Notes under the pieces: model-generated
Told to the model about the DNA's origin: nothing
What the model saw: only the letters and a program-made list of their open reading frames with translations
Database searches by the model: none
In this document: one piece after another, positions 54,501 through 64,000 of the stretch
Layout of the letters: the number at the start of each line of letters is the position of its first letter
Position numbering within the stretch: the first letter of the stretch is position 1
From: Ascidia mentula
Lineage: Eukaryota; Chordata; Ascidiacea; Phlebobranchia; Ascidiidae
Direction: 5' to 3'
DNA: 64,000 nucleotides
Assembly (NCBI GenBank): GCA_947561715.1
Contig: OX387197.1
Coordinates: 8,057,001-8,121,000, forward strand
Position numbers and translations under genes: made by a program

Positions 54501-57500
54501 AAACTTCAATCAAGGCTCCGTCAAGCGATTGGATAAGTGGATCACCGCCGCCATATGCTGTGGCCGACACGGTTGTTTGATCTACGCCTGAAAAACACAC
54601 GAGAATTTGTGGAAGGATTGCCAACAATGCTCCCTTACAGTTATTTAAACCCTTAAAGCGGTTGATGCTTTATTGCGAGAGTCAGAAAAAGGGGCGAGCA
54701 ACACAATAAACACGTGTATATAAGGCGGCAATCGCGACACAGGAAAAAGGCAATAGCACGCTTCAATGCACAGGCGAACACTACAGTTCGGTCGCCACAC
54801 CCTCATAATTTTTAAAAACAAAACGCAATCTTACTGACAGAACTTGATTACAATGAAATCACGAATATATCACAATTAATACAAAAAACTAAATCACCAA
54901 ACAAATTTTCTACATACCAGAAATCGGTCGTCTGCGCTCATAGAGTTTGCAGCGATTGGAAAACGAACCCCCTGTTTCTGTGGCAACACCGCAGCATTGT
55001 AACATCGGAACTAAGTCCTGATGAACATACTCCTGGCTACTCTTGTCATTAAACCTATGTAGTGGAAGAGGTTGGAGAAAAAAACAATCCTATCTACGTC
55101 ATACATGTGCTACCTTCGAACAAACCCGGACATGTACCAGTTGTCCAAATCGGCCACGAGGATTCCGTCTTTGTAACAACAATCAACATTCCAACCTTCA
55201 GAGTCGGTGAGGACTTGGGTGAAGCAGTTGACCGAAGAGCTTCCCAGTTGCGCCCACGTCTTAACAAATCAAAGTATAAGATTTTTCTCAAAAAGACGCT
55301 TTGGGAACATTTGTTACCTTCAAAATGTCCTGAAAAGATGACGCCAACGTGTCCAGATAATGTTGAAATTCAATTCTATTTCCCCAATGGTTGGTTTGTT
55401 CCTGATAACATAGGCGGAAATATATTAAAAAGGACGAAAATATAAAACCTAAATATAATTTCCTTACCCACAACAAGGGATCCAAACGGACTTCAGCTTC
55501 GGTTGATGGACACGTATCTTTTATTGCCAAGTTTGTTCGGATTATTTCACGAGCGTTCCACTGCAAGCACGACGACAGTTCTAAAACCACACGTGTGTCC
55601 GATTGAAGTTGACGCTTACTATTTTTGGTGGTTTTAAGATATGTGATGATCGTTGAAAAAAAATTACCGTTTTTGTTTACTGAACTCATTCTTTCAAGGG
55701 AGAAAGTGTTTTGCAAAGAAGTTATGTTGAAAATAGGTTTGATTGTGTGCACCATAGGATCACTATCGATTGAATATCTGCAAGTGCAATAAAAAAATAA
55801 AATGTATTTCCAAAAATATATAAACTAAAGCAAACAGTGTACTTACACTAATTGATTTGCTTGTAGAGGTCTGTTTTTGCGCAAGAAGCCTTTGAAAACT
55901 GCAGGCCCCAGAGCAAACGTACTTTCGGCGTTAGAAGGTTTAGAGAACAACCTCAGCCTGTCATACGAATAAACTAAATACGTCGACTCGAAGTCTGAAG
56001 CAAGCAGAAGTTGGAGGGTTATGTTCTCTTCACGAGCTCCCCCAACTGTTTGCAAGCTTTCCCATTTTGACTTGAGGTTTTTCCAAGTTGCCACGACCAG
56101 CACGAGGGTTTTAAACGGCTGATCGTATCTATCCGAAACCAGTCTATCCACCTTCTGCAGACTGGAAACTGTGTGCTCCAGGGGATCCAAAGCGTCGAAT
56201 GTTTCCACACAAACCTTTGAATCGTTCTTTAACGCTGCTCGCATCCACAGAGGAACCAACACCGCCTCAAAGTCTTTCATGAAAGGAAAGAATAGGATAT
56301 GTCCTGGATTCTGGAGTGACTGTGCCACAGACAGTGGTATGACGTTTTCAGTTAACACAGCAGCTCCGTTTGGTGCAACGTACAGGTATTTATTGTATGA
56401 CAGAATGTTTGAGGGCGAATCTCCAGGTAGTGGGATGGGTTGCGGCAACTTGGCTTCAATAAATCTACTTACACCTCCAGATTCAAACCCTTCCAAGCAT
56501 TTTGCCGCGGTGGTTGGGTTTATCCACATCGAATTCACTGATGTCGGGTTTTGGATTCCATTCGGTCTAAACAGCAAGGGTTTCATGTTAGGCCTTAAAG
56601 GAAAACCTTTTTTTACATTCTTACTTGTTTTCATCGAAGTATTCGGACTCTGATTTGTTCTCACCGCAGCGCTTAAACTTTCCATTTGGATAAAGGATTG
56701 TTTCGTAACCCGGTTTGCATTCGCATCTTTTATCAAAAAAAAACACAGCAAAAAGTAGTAAACCAAACAAACGAAATTAATGCTTCACTGAATATACCTG
56801 TAACTGTCCAAGGCAACGAGATGGCAGATCCCTCTTCCCCTCAATTGGTCGCAACGGTCCGCCTCTTGTGCGCACAAGTTAGTGTGAGTATTAGGACAAG
56901 CTTGTGATATGCAACCAGTGAGCTCTTCTGTCGTACCTACAATAACAACGCAGCTAATCTCCGATATTTTCCTTTATTTTTTATCCGGAATAATAGATTT
57001 ACCCCCACACTGAATGTCGTCCACCTGCCGGTGGATTTCGTCCAAGCAAACACGTGACCGGAAGTGAATTCCTTTTCCGCACAGAGAAGAACATTCACTA
57101 AGGTTGCTCCATGTGCCCCAGGATTTCAAGTCAGACGAACACGTTCCATTGCACACACATCTAAAAACAATAGTCGTCTATCGTCTTACCCATGGCCGCT
57201 TTTGCCGAAAAATAAGTTTTGAAAACATAACAGAAGAGATATTTTCCTATTTCGAAATAGTAAAAAAGGATATTAATAGTTGTTTGTCACATGACCATAT
57301 AAAAATAATTTATAACCTGTATCCTGGACTGAGTTCAACGCAAATTCCATCTTCGCAAGAATGTTCGCTGCAATTAAGCGCATCTCTGCATTCGAAACCA
57401 TTGCCTTCGTACCCTTTATTACACTCACATTCTGAAAATAAAAACGGTTAAGTTAGGCAAGGCAATCCACCGACAAAAAAAGTTTTACTAGTACGTGCCT

Positions 57501-60500
57501 TCATTTTCGTTGCACTTGGCTAAATGGTGACATCGCCCATCACATCGTTCTGTTTTCCTGCACAATCCACTGTCGTGTACAGATTCGTTTAGGCAGGCAA
57601 CATGGCATGTGTATTTCATCTTGTCGACTGTACCTATATATATATATATAAATATTTATAGAATTTTGCGTAAATGTGTAATTTGTTACAAAATTTAAAA
57701 TCCTGCAAAATGAGTTTGTACACAAGTTTAAAACAAACATACCCATGTTTAAAGGTGAAGTTTATACCTCCTGTCGTATGTTCATGTTTACACGCATTTT
57801 AAACCAACAGAAACGTAAACAAACACAAACTTTAATAATTTGTCAAAAATGCATGCATTTTACCGTTTACAAACGAAGTGCAACTTTCTTCTGGCACACA
57901 GACTCCATCTTGATTAGAAACCAGATCACCTTCACACTCACATGAGTATCCCTCGTACAAGTCACGACATTTAGATGGATGTTTACACTGGTCTATACCC
58001 CTTGCACACTCGTCCAATATCTTTGATCCACAGTCGTAATAAACGACATCACTGGCAACGTTCCTTTTGAATTCAATGGCGCCACTCTCGCCCTAGATTA
58101 GTACAACACAGATCAGACTTCACAAACAGAGAGTATTACTTTAAATTTCCAACCTGCGTTTCGCCGGCTTCGGCATAAGCTAAAACGTACACAGTGAGGG
58201 TCTTCCAACAAAATCGATACGTTGCGTTGTTAAGTGGTAGTTTCAAACCGTGTGTTGTATCTTCCAATATGAAACTACGGTAACCATTAACAATAGGCTG
58301 CTTCAGGGATTGCGCCAGCTTCTCAGTCAACACATCGTATTGAAAACACCGAGAATTGTTAACAGCGTTAAGGTATTGGTCTACACTCTGGACTGTCTCA
58401 ATCATATCGTGATCGTAATCGCTGGAGCAAATATGCGAAATAAGTCGCACTAAAGGATCCTGGATGTAAGGCTCCGTCGAATATACGGAGAAACGCATAA
58501 GCAAAGGAACCATCCTGTTTGCAGTCAAAACAGGGCTTGGGCTGAGAAGTCTTATTTCCTCGTTATAAAGCCTGCGAAATGTTGCAACAAAATTACGGCT
58601 ACAAATTTAGTTCTATTGACAAGCACTTATCTGACCTTGTTCCGGTAGGGCAGTTGACAATATTTATCCCATGTATTGTTAGAAGGTTGTTTTCAAATGT
58701 TTGTTCCTTCTTCACAAATAATCCTCCATCAATTTGTTGAACGAGGTGTATTTCAACCTTGAATATGACAATGTTGAAATATTGAAAAACTCGTGTGCAT
58801 ATAAAAAGGTTACATTTCAGTTAAATACCTGAAGATCGATGATGGTACTTTTGTCGTTGCAAAGTTTAAACAACGTTTCCTTCATCAGCATAAGATCAGA
58901 AATGTAATACGACAAGGAGAACACGTTTTTATTATCAGCGTAGGAACTCAAAACTTCCCCCACAGAAACCATTGTCTTTCCAATCGTCAAAGTAAAGCTT
59001 GTGTCGGAGAACTTCTTTGCTTTCAAAATAAAACTAAAGGAAGTATCATTTCTGAATTTGTTTTCCACGCAAAGAAACGTGTCCAATGCAGAGCTCCCGC
59101 TTCCGTATTCATTCACTGCCTCTGTGTTGTTGGAGCTCGTTGTGAATGTTGAGTTGTCGCACAACAGGTTGTGGATCTGGTCGCCTGGTGCGTGCATTTC
59201 CATCACGAAACGAACCGATAGGTTTTGGGCAAAGTCTACTTCTTGGTTATCATTTCCTATTTTAGACGCGAATTTAAAAGCCGCAGGGCCAAGCACATTT
59301 GGAAATGATAGGTCAAAAGCGTCGTAACAGGCAACGTCGGAAATAAAGGAAAACTGGTTATTGTAAGTCATCAAGTCGGCAGCCTGGTCGAAATTGGCCG
59401 ATATCACAGCTTGCCACACAACATCGTTTACATATCCTGGTTCAGAGAACTGTAGGAGGCGACACAATGTGGGCGAAATTGTCATTCTTACTTCCATCTC
59501 GACCGGAGCCCATTGTCCATTTGCAAGTGTGCTTACATGCGTGACATGATTGTATTTCACAAAACTGGTCTGTTCATTTCCTGTTACTCCAACTATTTCC
59601 GGAATGAATTGGATGGAAAATATTTCGCTCACAGCAGATGCGCTGAGATCGCGTCCCGCAGTGTTCCACAAACGAAACCTTATTTTCAAGTTCGTCGCCA
59701 GTTTAGAGTTAAGTACAATTTGACTCGGAAATATAGTGTGATGATTTTCATCTTGACTAGACCATGATCTTCCTGTAACTTGTACATTGGTAACAGCGAC
59801 CAAGTCATAGGGACACGACAATGTTATAGTTTTGTTTATCACGTTGTTCGTTCTTCGTCTATCGGGATATAAGTTATCCTCATCCAAAGTAGCCGTCAAC
59901 TGCAACGGCCCGCAGAACTTTCCTTTGCCGCTAGATGGCTCAAATGGTATCGAGAAGTTTAGCAAATGTTTGACAGATGGAACAATCGAGCCTTCAAGTT
60001 TTATTAATTCAAGTGGATCAACTGTAGCTTCTATAGTGGTCGTCAGTAAGCGAATGAGACTCAAACCACTCGAAGCAACGTTGTTAACGTACAGTCCTAT
60101 CTTTACATTCTCCAAAGATTTTAGTGCATTATTTTCTGGGCTGCAAATAACACGTGGTTTGATTTAAAATGCAACTTTACGCTTGGTTTATCGTACAACA
60201 TGGAATCCAATTTTTAACGAGCTTAATGTATGATGCCTACCTATCACAGTTAACTCCAACGACCAACGTCACAGAATAGTTGACTTCTAATTCAACGACC
60301 GCTTTTTCCATGGAGATATCAAGCAGCTCAAGGTCAATCATATTATCGTCAGTAACATTACAGGCAAGTGTGCTAAAATCATGCAATGGCAAAACTAGGA
60401 CGTTGTTGCCAACTTGTTTCTCAATTTCCAGAAGAACAGGTGGACCTGTTATGTGGTAATAAGTTCACTTCAAAGAATATTATATATACTATATCACATA

Positions 60501-63500
60501 AGAAACTGTTTTAAGATCACGTACCAATTATTAATAATAACCAATCACCGGCATTCGAGCATTATTTAAATATTCGCTTACCTTTGATCAAAAACAACAA
60601 ATACAAGGGTGTACGGGAGCACACGAAGTCTGGAATGGTTGTTGTTATTTCCGCGGTTATTCTTGCGCTGTGCAATAAAACCTTTTACATGAAAAATCTC
60701 CTGGTAATCATTTTTGACTCACCGGTTATCATCCAACAGTACGTAATCTTGTATCGTTTGTCTGGTAATTGTTAATTCACGATTTTCGAGTAACTTGAGA
60801 ATTGGTTCAGACGACACATGACCTGAAATTGACACAAAGAAATTTCCCTTGAACGACAGCAGATCCTGGAGGTTCAACCCGACCGCAAGTGAAAGGATGT
60901 CGAATTTCAAAGTAATCGTTTGTAGCTGGTTAACGTACAGCAATCGGTATGGTGACATAATTTCTACTGACGTGTTGCTGACTTGGAGAATATCATCTAT
61001 AAGATATATAAAGAACGACAGTAAATCCTGGGGTCATATGTGCAAATAAATATGATCAAAGTCACTTACTGTCACAGTTGACAGAGGTCGGAAGAATTGC
61101 AAAGTCATTGGATGGTTGTAAGTCACGCGTTTGATTCGACACAGGAATAACTTCTACTATAATAAATTGTTGTCCGCAGTACAACGCGTTCCATCCCAGA
61201 AGAGGGTCAAATGGAAATTCGATACTGAACATGGCTAGGTTGCTATTATCAGATTCGTCCGTTTGAATGTCAGCAAACAGAATAGGACGCTTTGCGTAAT
61301 TTGACAAACTACAGAAAAGTAACAAAATTTTTGTGCGATTTAGTTACGAATAGATAGCACGTAAGGTTATGCTAAGTGGTATGTTTGGGTTTTAAATATC
61401 GTCTGGATTATGTACAAAACAGAATGCTTACTTTGTTCTGGGTTCGGCCTTTTTGCTTATAAACCAAACGCGAATTTCAAACCAATCATGAAATTGTTGA
61501 CGGATTGTGGTTGCGTTAAGTTGCATATTTTCCCGTCGAACATCGACCACCGCCGATAATTTGTTCGTGGCGAGTTCAGAAACGATTATATCGTTTGTTT
61601 CGGTGGGTTCTATCGAGAAGTCAACCATGCTATGATATGTTGAATTGTCACAGTTGATTGATGAAACTTCCAAAGAAATCCACCGAGTTGCCACATGGTT
61701 GAAGTGAGCTATGGTGAAAAATATAGACTTGTGTGACTACCACGTTTTTATATTAATTCTGAAGTTCAACCAAACGAAACATATTTTAGTAATCCGCATG
61801 TTTACGATATCACGCGCCATCGTAACATTTTACAACTCACGTGAACTAACATTGACCATCAGGCAAGGTTTGTATCCAACATTGCACAATTCTGGTGGAA
61901 GAAACAATTCCGCCAGACACCGCAATGTCTTGTTTTCTACATCTGTAAAGTATAGAAAAAATCTCATCCGGTTGGAACAAACACATAAACAAACTTCTAC
62001 CTTCTTTCCTGAGGTGACACTTGGCAATTGCCGCATCGGTAACGATTAATCGTACATCGTTTTCACAAAACATATCGTTGCAGTTGGTAAGATACGCCAC
62101 AACGTTGTACGCAATGTTATTGTGGGTATACCCAGAATGAATTTTTATGTCAAACACAAATAATTCTTGGATTGCTGGCAGGAGTGCCTCCGGAAAATTT
62201 ATCAAATCAAATGAAGATATCAGCAAAGTTGCAGCATCGCAAACAACCAGCAAGGGTAAATTGGTGCTTGATTGGACAACTTTCCCTTCTATGGAATAAA
62301 AGCTTGACGTGACGCTGATCTGCAAATTCCAAACATGGTGGCAGAGAGATGCATCGTGTGGTAATACAACTGATATGTGCTTCTGTTTATCTTTCGTGTG
62401 GTTTGTGGATCGGAGGTATGTTGATTGCTCAATGCGCATTTTTGCGCTTGTTTTTACTTGTGTGTTTATTTGTAAGCACCTGGATATGTTAACTTTATCG
62501 CCTACAACATATGGGGATATTTGTTGTCTTTCGTCAGATTTGCGCAAAACCAACGACAAAAACACATCTGAAAAGTTGAGCTTTTCGTCGGTTTGTAAAC
62601 TGTAAGCTTGCAAAATGTTCAGGTCCACATTGATCGGCTGGCGCAAGGAAACAACGTTGCCACCACTTAGTGAGGCGTCAACGATGCGGTTAAACGCATA
62701 CAGACGATCGATGCAGGATTGCGTAGATACTTGTTCTTTATGCATGTTGTTGTTCCATTCTATTGTTTCTTCATATTGCCCTAACGAAAAAAAAAACTTA
62801 TACGCAAATGTTTACAATACATAAATCAATTTCAATCACAGGTTTTTTGACAATGCACTTTTACAATTATCTCTTCTCGAAAGCTCACCCGTAATGTGAA
62901 GATGTTTTGACACACCGCTATCAGCAAGTACCAAAAGAAACATGTCTGAATAGTTGGAAGAAAACGCTTGGGAGCAAATTCGGTCAACATCGTGTGAGTG
63001 GAGATACAATTGTCCACTAGTGGCCAGATTCCCAGCAAACGGCATCAGAGGATCACTGGGGTGTGAGTTATTTATGCAATTCATTTTCTGGCAACAAATA
63101 ATCGTGCAACTAACTCTTACCTATGGGCGTCTGGTTCAATGTAGTCAAAGCGTATGCTTGCTTTGTGTGATATCTCCACATCGTCATCCGACAAAACGTC
63201 GTCGGTGGAAAAATGTATCGAATACTGGAAAAAATCGATGTGATCGTCCGAAAGGGCAGAAAACTTGTTGATATTTTCTGGGTCGGTTGATGATACACGA
63301 AAAACAGCGTCGAACTTTACAGCGTGACCTGAAAGAAGTGTTGTAATGCCTTTGGCTTCAAACGCCGACACAGAGATATCCATTGCCGAGAAGTTTGTGC
63401 GCGACTCTAAACTTCCACAGCGCCACTGCATTGATGTCCAGGCTGTTGACAGGTTTGTGTCCGGAAGATCAACTTCCGAATTCGGAATAAGACTAATTCC

Positions 63501-63974
63501 AATATACCTATAAAAATACGCAGTGTTAAAGCATTTACTGACTGTTGTTCACTGGTATTTAGCTGATCAGCGACATATTTCTGTTTCTACTCTTGTGCCT
63601 TGTGTTAAAATTTTGTGCGGCTTTTAACATAATTACGCTTTTGGGGATTCACCAAAAGGGTTAGGTTTTTATTTACTTGAGTATTTTGAAAATAGGTTTA
63701 AAAACACTCCAAACCTCAGTGCAACACATGGAACGTTCAGGTGCTCCAGAGTTACCAACGTATCCACAACAAATCTTGTGGCAAAGTCTGGTTCCTCAAA
63801 ACTGTTTCTAAACTTTGCACTAGGTTCAACAACTGCCTCTTCAGGAACGTTCATTTCATGGATTAATCCAGATAAAGTAGTCTTCGGAATTATCATGGGA
63901 ACATTTTGCTCATCAGGTGCGTTGGAACTTCTGGCCCAAAGTCGCAATCTGTACGGATTAATGAAACAATGTTC
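47707..63974 (-). CDS. MUC4-like NIDO-AMOP-vWD protein with EGF and TSP1 domains, 5' end beyond window
   Basis: Forty-six exons join in frame from 63974 to a TGA at 47707-47709. They sum to 10,848 bp (3,615 codons plus stop), exactly divisible by three from a phase 0 first exon. Order: tandem unrecognised extracellular modules (1,500-plus residues), EGF, EGF-like, TSP1, EGF-like, NIDO, AMOP, vWD, two Ser/Thr-containing segments, two EGF-like regions, about ten EGFs (several calcium-binding), TSP1, and a C-terminal region. NIDO-AMOP-vWD in this order is the core of MUC4 and its relatives; the added TSP1 modules and long calcium-binding EGF chain are not part of vertebrate MUC4. It is probably a cell-surface or matrix protein. 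All junctions are GT-AG except one GC-AG (after 57499). The signal peptide lies outside the window. Confidence 0.84.
48659..48871 (-). other. Exon 43: TSP1 module near the C-terminus
   Basis: This phase 1-1 exon encodes a single TSP1: [50 protein letters not shown], preceded by an acidic DDDDW linker. Unlike the array in the neighbouring giant gene it is flanked by phase 1 introns, as is usual for TSP1 exons in vertebrates. Confidence 0.88.
48944..49196. repeat. Long imperfect fold-back repeat
   Basis: Ends 48944-48970 (GCATACAGGACCACTATTTC) and 49173-49196 (complement, TGTCGAAACAGTGGCCCTG) pair imperfectly. The left end continues into a segment matching 9631-9688 in reverse. It occupies most of intron 48872-49329 of the MUC4-like gene and has no convincing coding potential. 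Confidence 0.6.
49330..51824 (-). other. Exons 33-42: chain of about ten EGF domains, many calcium-binding
   Basis: Exons 51714-51824, 51469-51587, 51190-51328, 51001-51133, 50785-50921, 50375-50497, 50201-50296, 49796-49990, 49573-49741, 49330-49517. Calcium-binding signatures recur: [110 protein letters not shown]. Some exon ends split the domain, so modules and exons do not coincide. Rod-like stretches of such EGFs occur in fibrillins, fibulins and nidogen. Confidence 0.88.
51970..53594 (-). other. Exons 28-32: post-vWD spacer and MUC4-type EGF-like segments
   Basis: Exons 53334-53594, 52762-53011, 52471-52616, 52276-52423, 51970-52179. The first is Ser/Thr-rich ([18 protein letters not shown]), the second a Cys-free segment ([19 protein letters not shown]...) reminiscent of the spacer after vWD in MUC4 but not assignable to a domain. 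The last three carry Cys-rich EGF-like motifs ([60 protein letters not shown]). Confidence 0.75.
53696..54587 (-). other. Exons 25-27: vWD domain with GDPL in place of GDPH
   Basis: Exons 54258-54587, 53976-54119, 53696-53910. The domain begins [17 protein letters not shown], then [46 protein letters not shown] and [19 protein letters not shown]. It is the Cys-poor MUC4 type of vWD. The GDPH tetrapeptide that is autoproteolysed in several mucins is here GDPL (54535-54546). The acceptor before GNFDFD (53910) was chosen because it restores the LLGNFDFD...DDF-type ending. Confidence 0.88.
54918..55777 (-). other. Exons 21-24: AMOP domain
   Basis: Exons 55468-55777, 55318-55401, 55114-55259, 54918-55054. 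AMOP landmarks in order: [52 protein letters not shown] with KDGILV, then [13 protein letters not shown] and [11 protein letters not shown]. This is the spacing seen in MUC4 and SUSD2, where AMOP lies directly before vWD. AMOP is thought to act in adhesion. Confidence 0.87.
55847..56593 (-). other. Exon 20: NIDO (nidogen-like) domain
   Basis: One 747-bp exon encodes [16 protein letters not shown], then [55 protein letters not shown] and YDRLRLF. These are the successive strands of the NIDO domain (entry strand with NG, FFPFxxD, W, and the Q/LL...Y..L pair). NIDO is found in nidogen, MUC4, alpha-tectorin and SUSD2. The first 60 residues ([12 protein letters not shown] onward) precede the domain. 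Confidence 0.87.
56625..58092 (-). other. Exons 14-19: EGF, Cys-rich, TSP1 and EGF-like segment before NIDO
   Basis: Exons 57864-58092 ([19 protein letters not shown]), 57499-57633 (Cys-rich, ends CNENE), 57317-57431 ([18 protein letters not shown] half), 57003-57160 (TSP1: [18 protein letters not shown]...FRSRVC), 56798-56936 (Cys-rich, NTHTNLCAQ) and 56625-56726 ([18 protein letters not shown] end). The donor after 57499 is GC rather than GT. The last exon is followed by a predicted 31-nt intron. Confidence 0.8.
58154..63974 (-). other. Exons 1-13: tandem unrecognised extracellular modules
   Basis: Exons: 63715-63974, 63121-63507, 62889-63055, 62001-62780, 61841-61942, 61432-61708, 61070-61308, 60723-60996, 60582-60667, 60241-60445, 58829-60140, 58636-58757, 58154-58571. 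The protein is rich in beta-strand patterns, N-glycosylation sites and widely spaced cysteines. Units recur that contain FCGPLQL or [11 protein letters not shown], then D-rich turns and an Asn pair or NxF, then a strand ending in Cys ([35 protein letters not shown]). This resembles repeated beta-sandwich domains such as CARDB or integrin-leg folds, but I recognise no family. The first exon may not be the first of the gene. Confidence 0.75.
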
Positions 63975-64000
63975 CTGATCAAATATATTTTTATAGCGGT

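Noticed and set aside
57632..57652. TA microsatellite as a functional element
   Set aside because: Short dinucleotide run beside an acceptor; common in AT-rich introns.

Overview
The window is nuclear DNA from an animal. Every protein gene lies on the minus strand. Introns are short (mostly 100-500 bp), AT-rich and almost all GT-AG; two intronic tRNA genes lie on the plus strand. The domain repertoire (thrombospondin type 1, vWA, C-type lectin, trefoil, NIDO/AMOP/vWD, calcium-binding EGF), the compact introns and good 3' splice sites just upstream of start codons fit an invertebrate chordate, most likely an ascidian of the Ciona type. The species call is inference. Exon boundaries were worked out by hand from splice signals and checked by reading-frame continuity.

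Layout, right to left (the direction of transcription). (1) 63974-47707: the 3' 46 coding exons (3,615 codons plus stop) of a MUC4-like protein whose 5' end lies beyond the right edge. It has tandem unrecognised extracellular modules, then EGF, TSP1, EGF, NIDO, AMOP, vWD, about a dozen EGF-like domains and a second TSP1. (2) 46686-46369: intronless TBCA, tubulin cofactor A. (3) 46048-41823: ELP1, the Elongator scaffold, in only two coding exons. TBCA and ELP1 are head-to-tail with about 320 bp between them and may form a trans-spliced operon. (4) 41822-37869: intergenic, with a small Mutator-type MITE at 41312-41478. (5) 37868-1: a giant secreted protein starting with a signal peptide and running off the left edge. 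I count 110 coding exons and 5,725 codons inside the window. Its order is signal peptide, trefoil-like, C-type lectin, EGF, EGF, Thr/Pro linker, trefoil, about 23 TSP1 modules, one vWA domain, then 74 further TSP1 modules (about 97 in all).

The standout is the last array. Seventy-three consecutive exons each carry one TSP1 module in a symmetric phase 0-0 exon. Of the 71 complete standard exons, 44 are exactly 156 bp and all are multiples of 3. The N-terminal TSP1 block has irregular exons in mixed phases, so the gene has two distinct evolutionary zones. The MUC4-like gene is the second discovery target: its vWD domain reads GDPL where the autocleaved mucins have GDPH, it has a predicted 31-nt intron and a GC-AG intron, and its N-terminal modules match no family I know. 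Both large proteins look extracellular and adhesive; TBCA and ELP1 between them are housekeeping genes. Introns also hold two tRNA-Pro(CGG) genes and several fold-back repeats.
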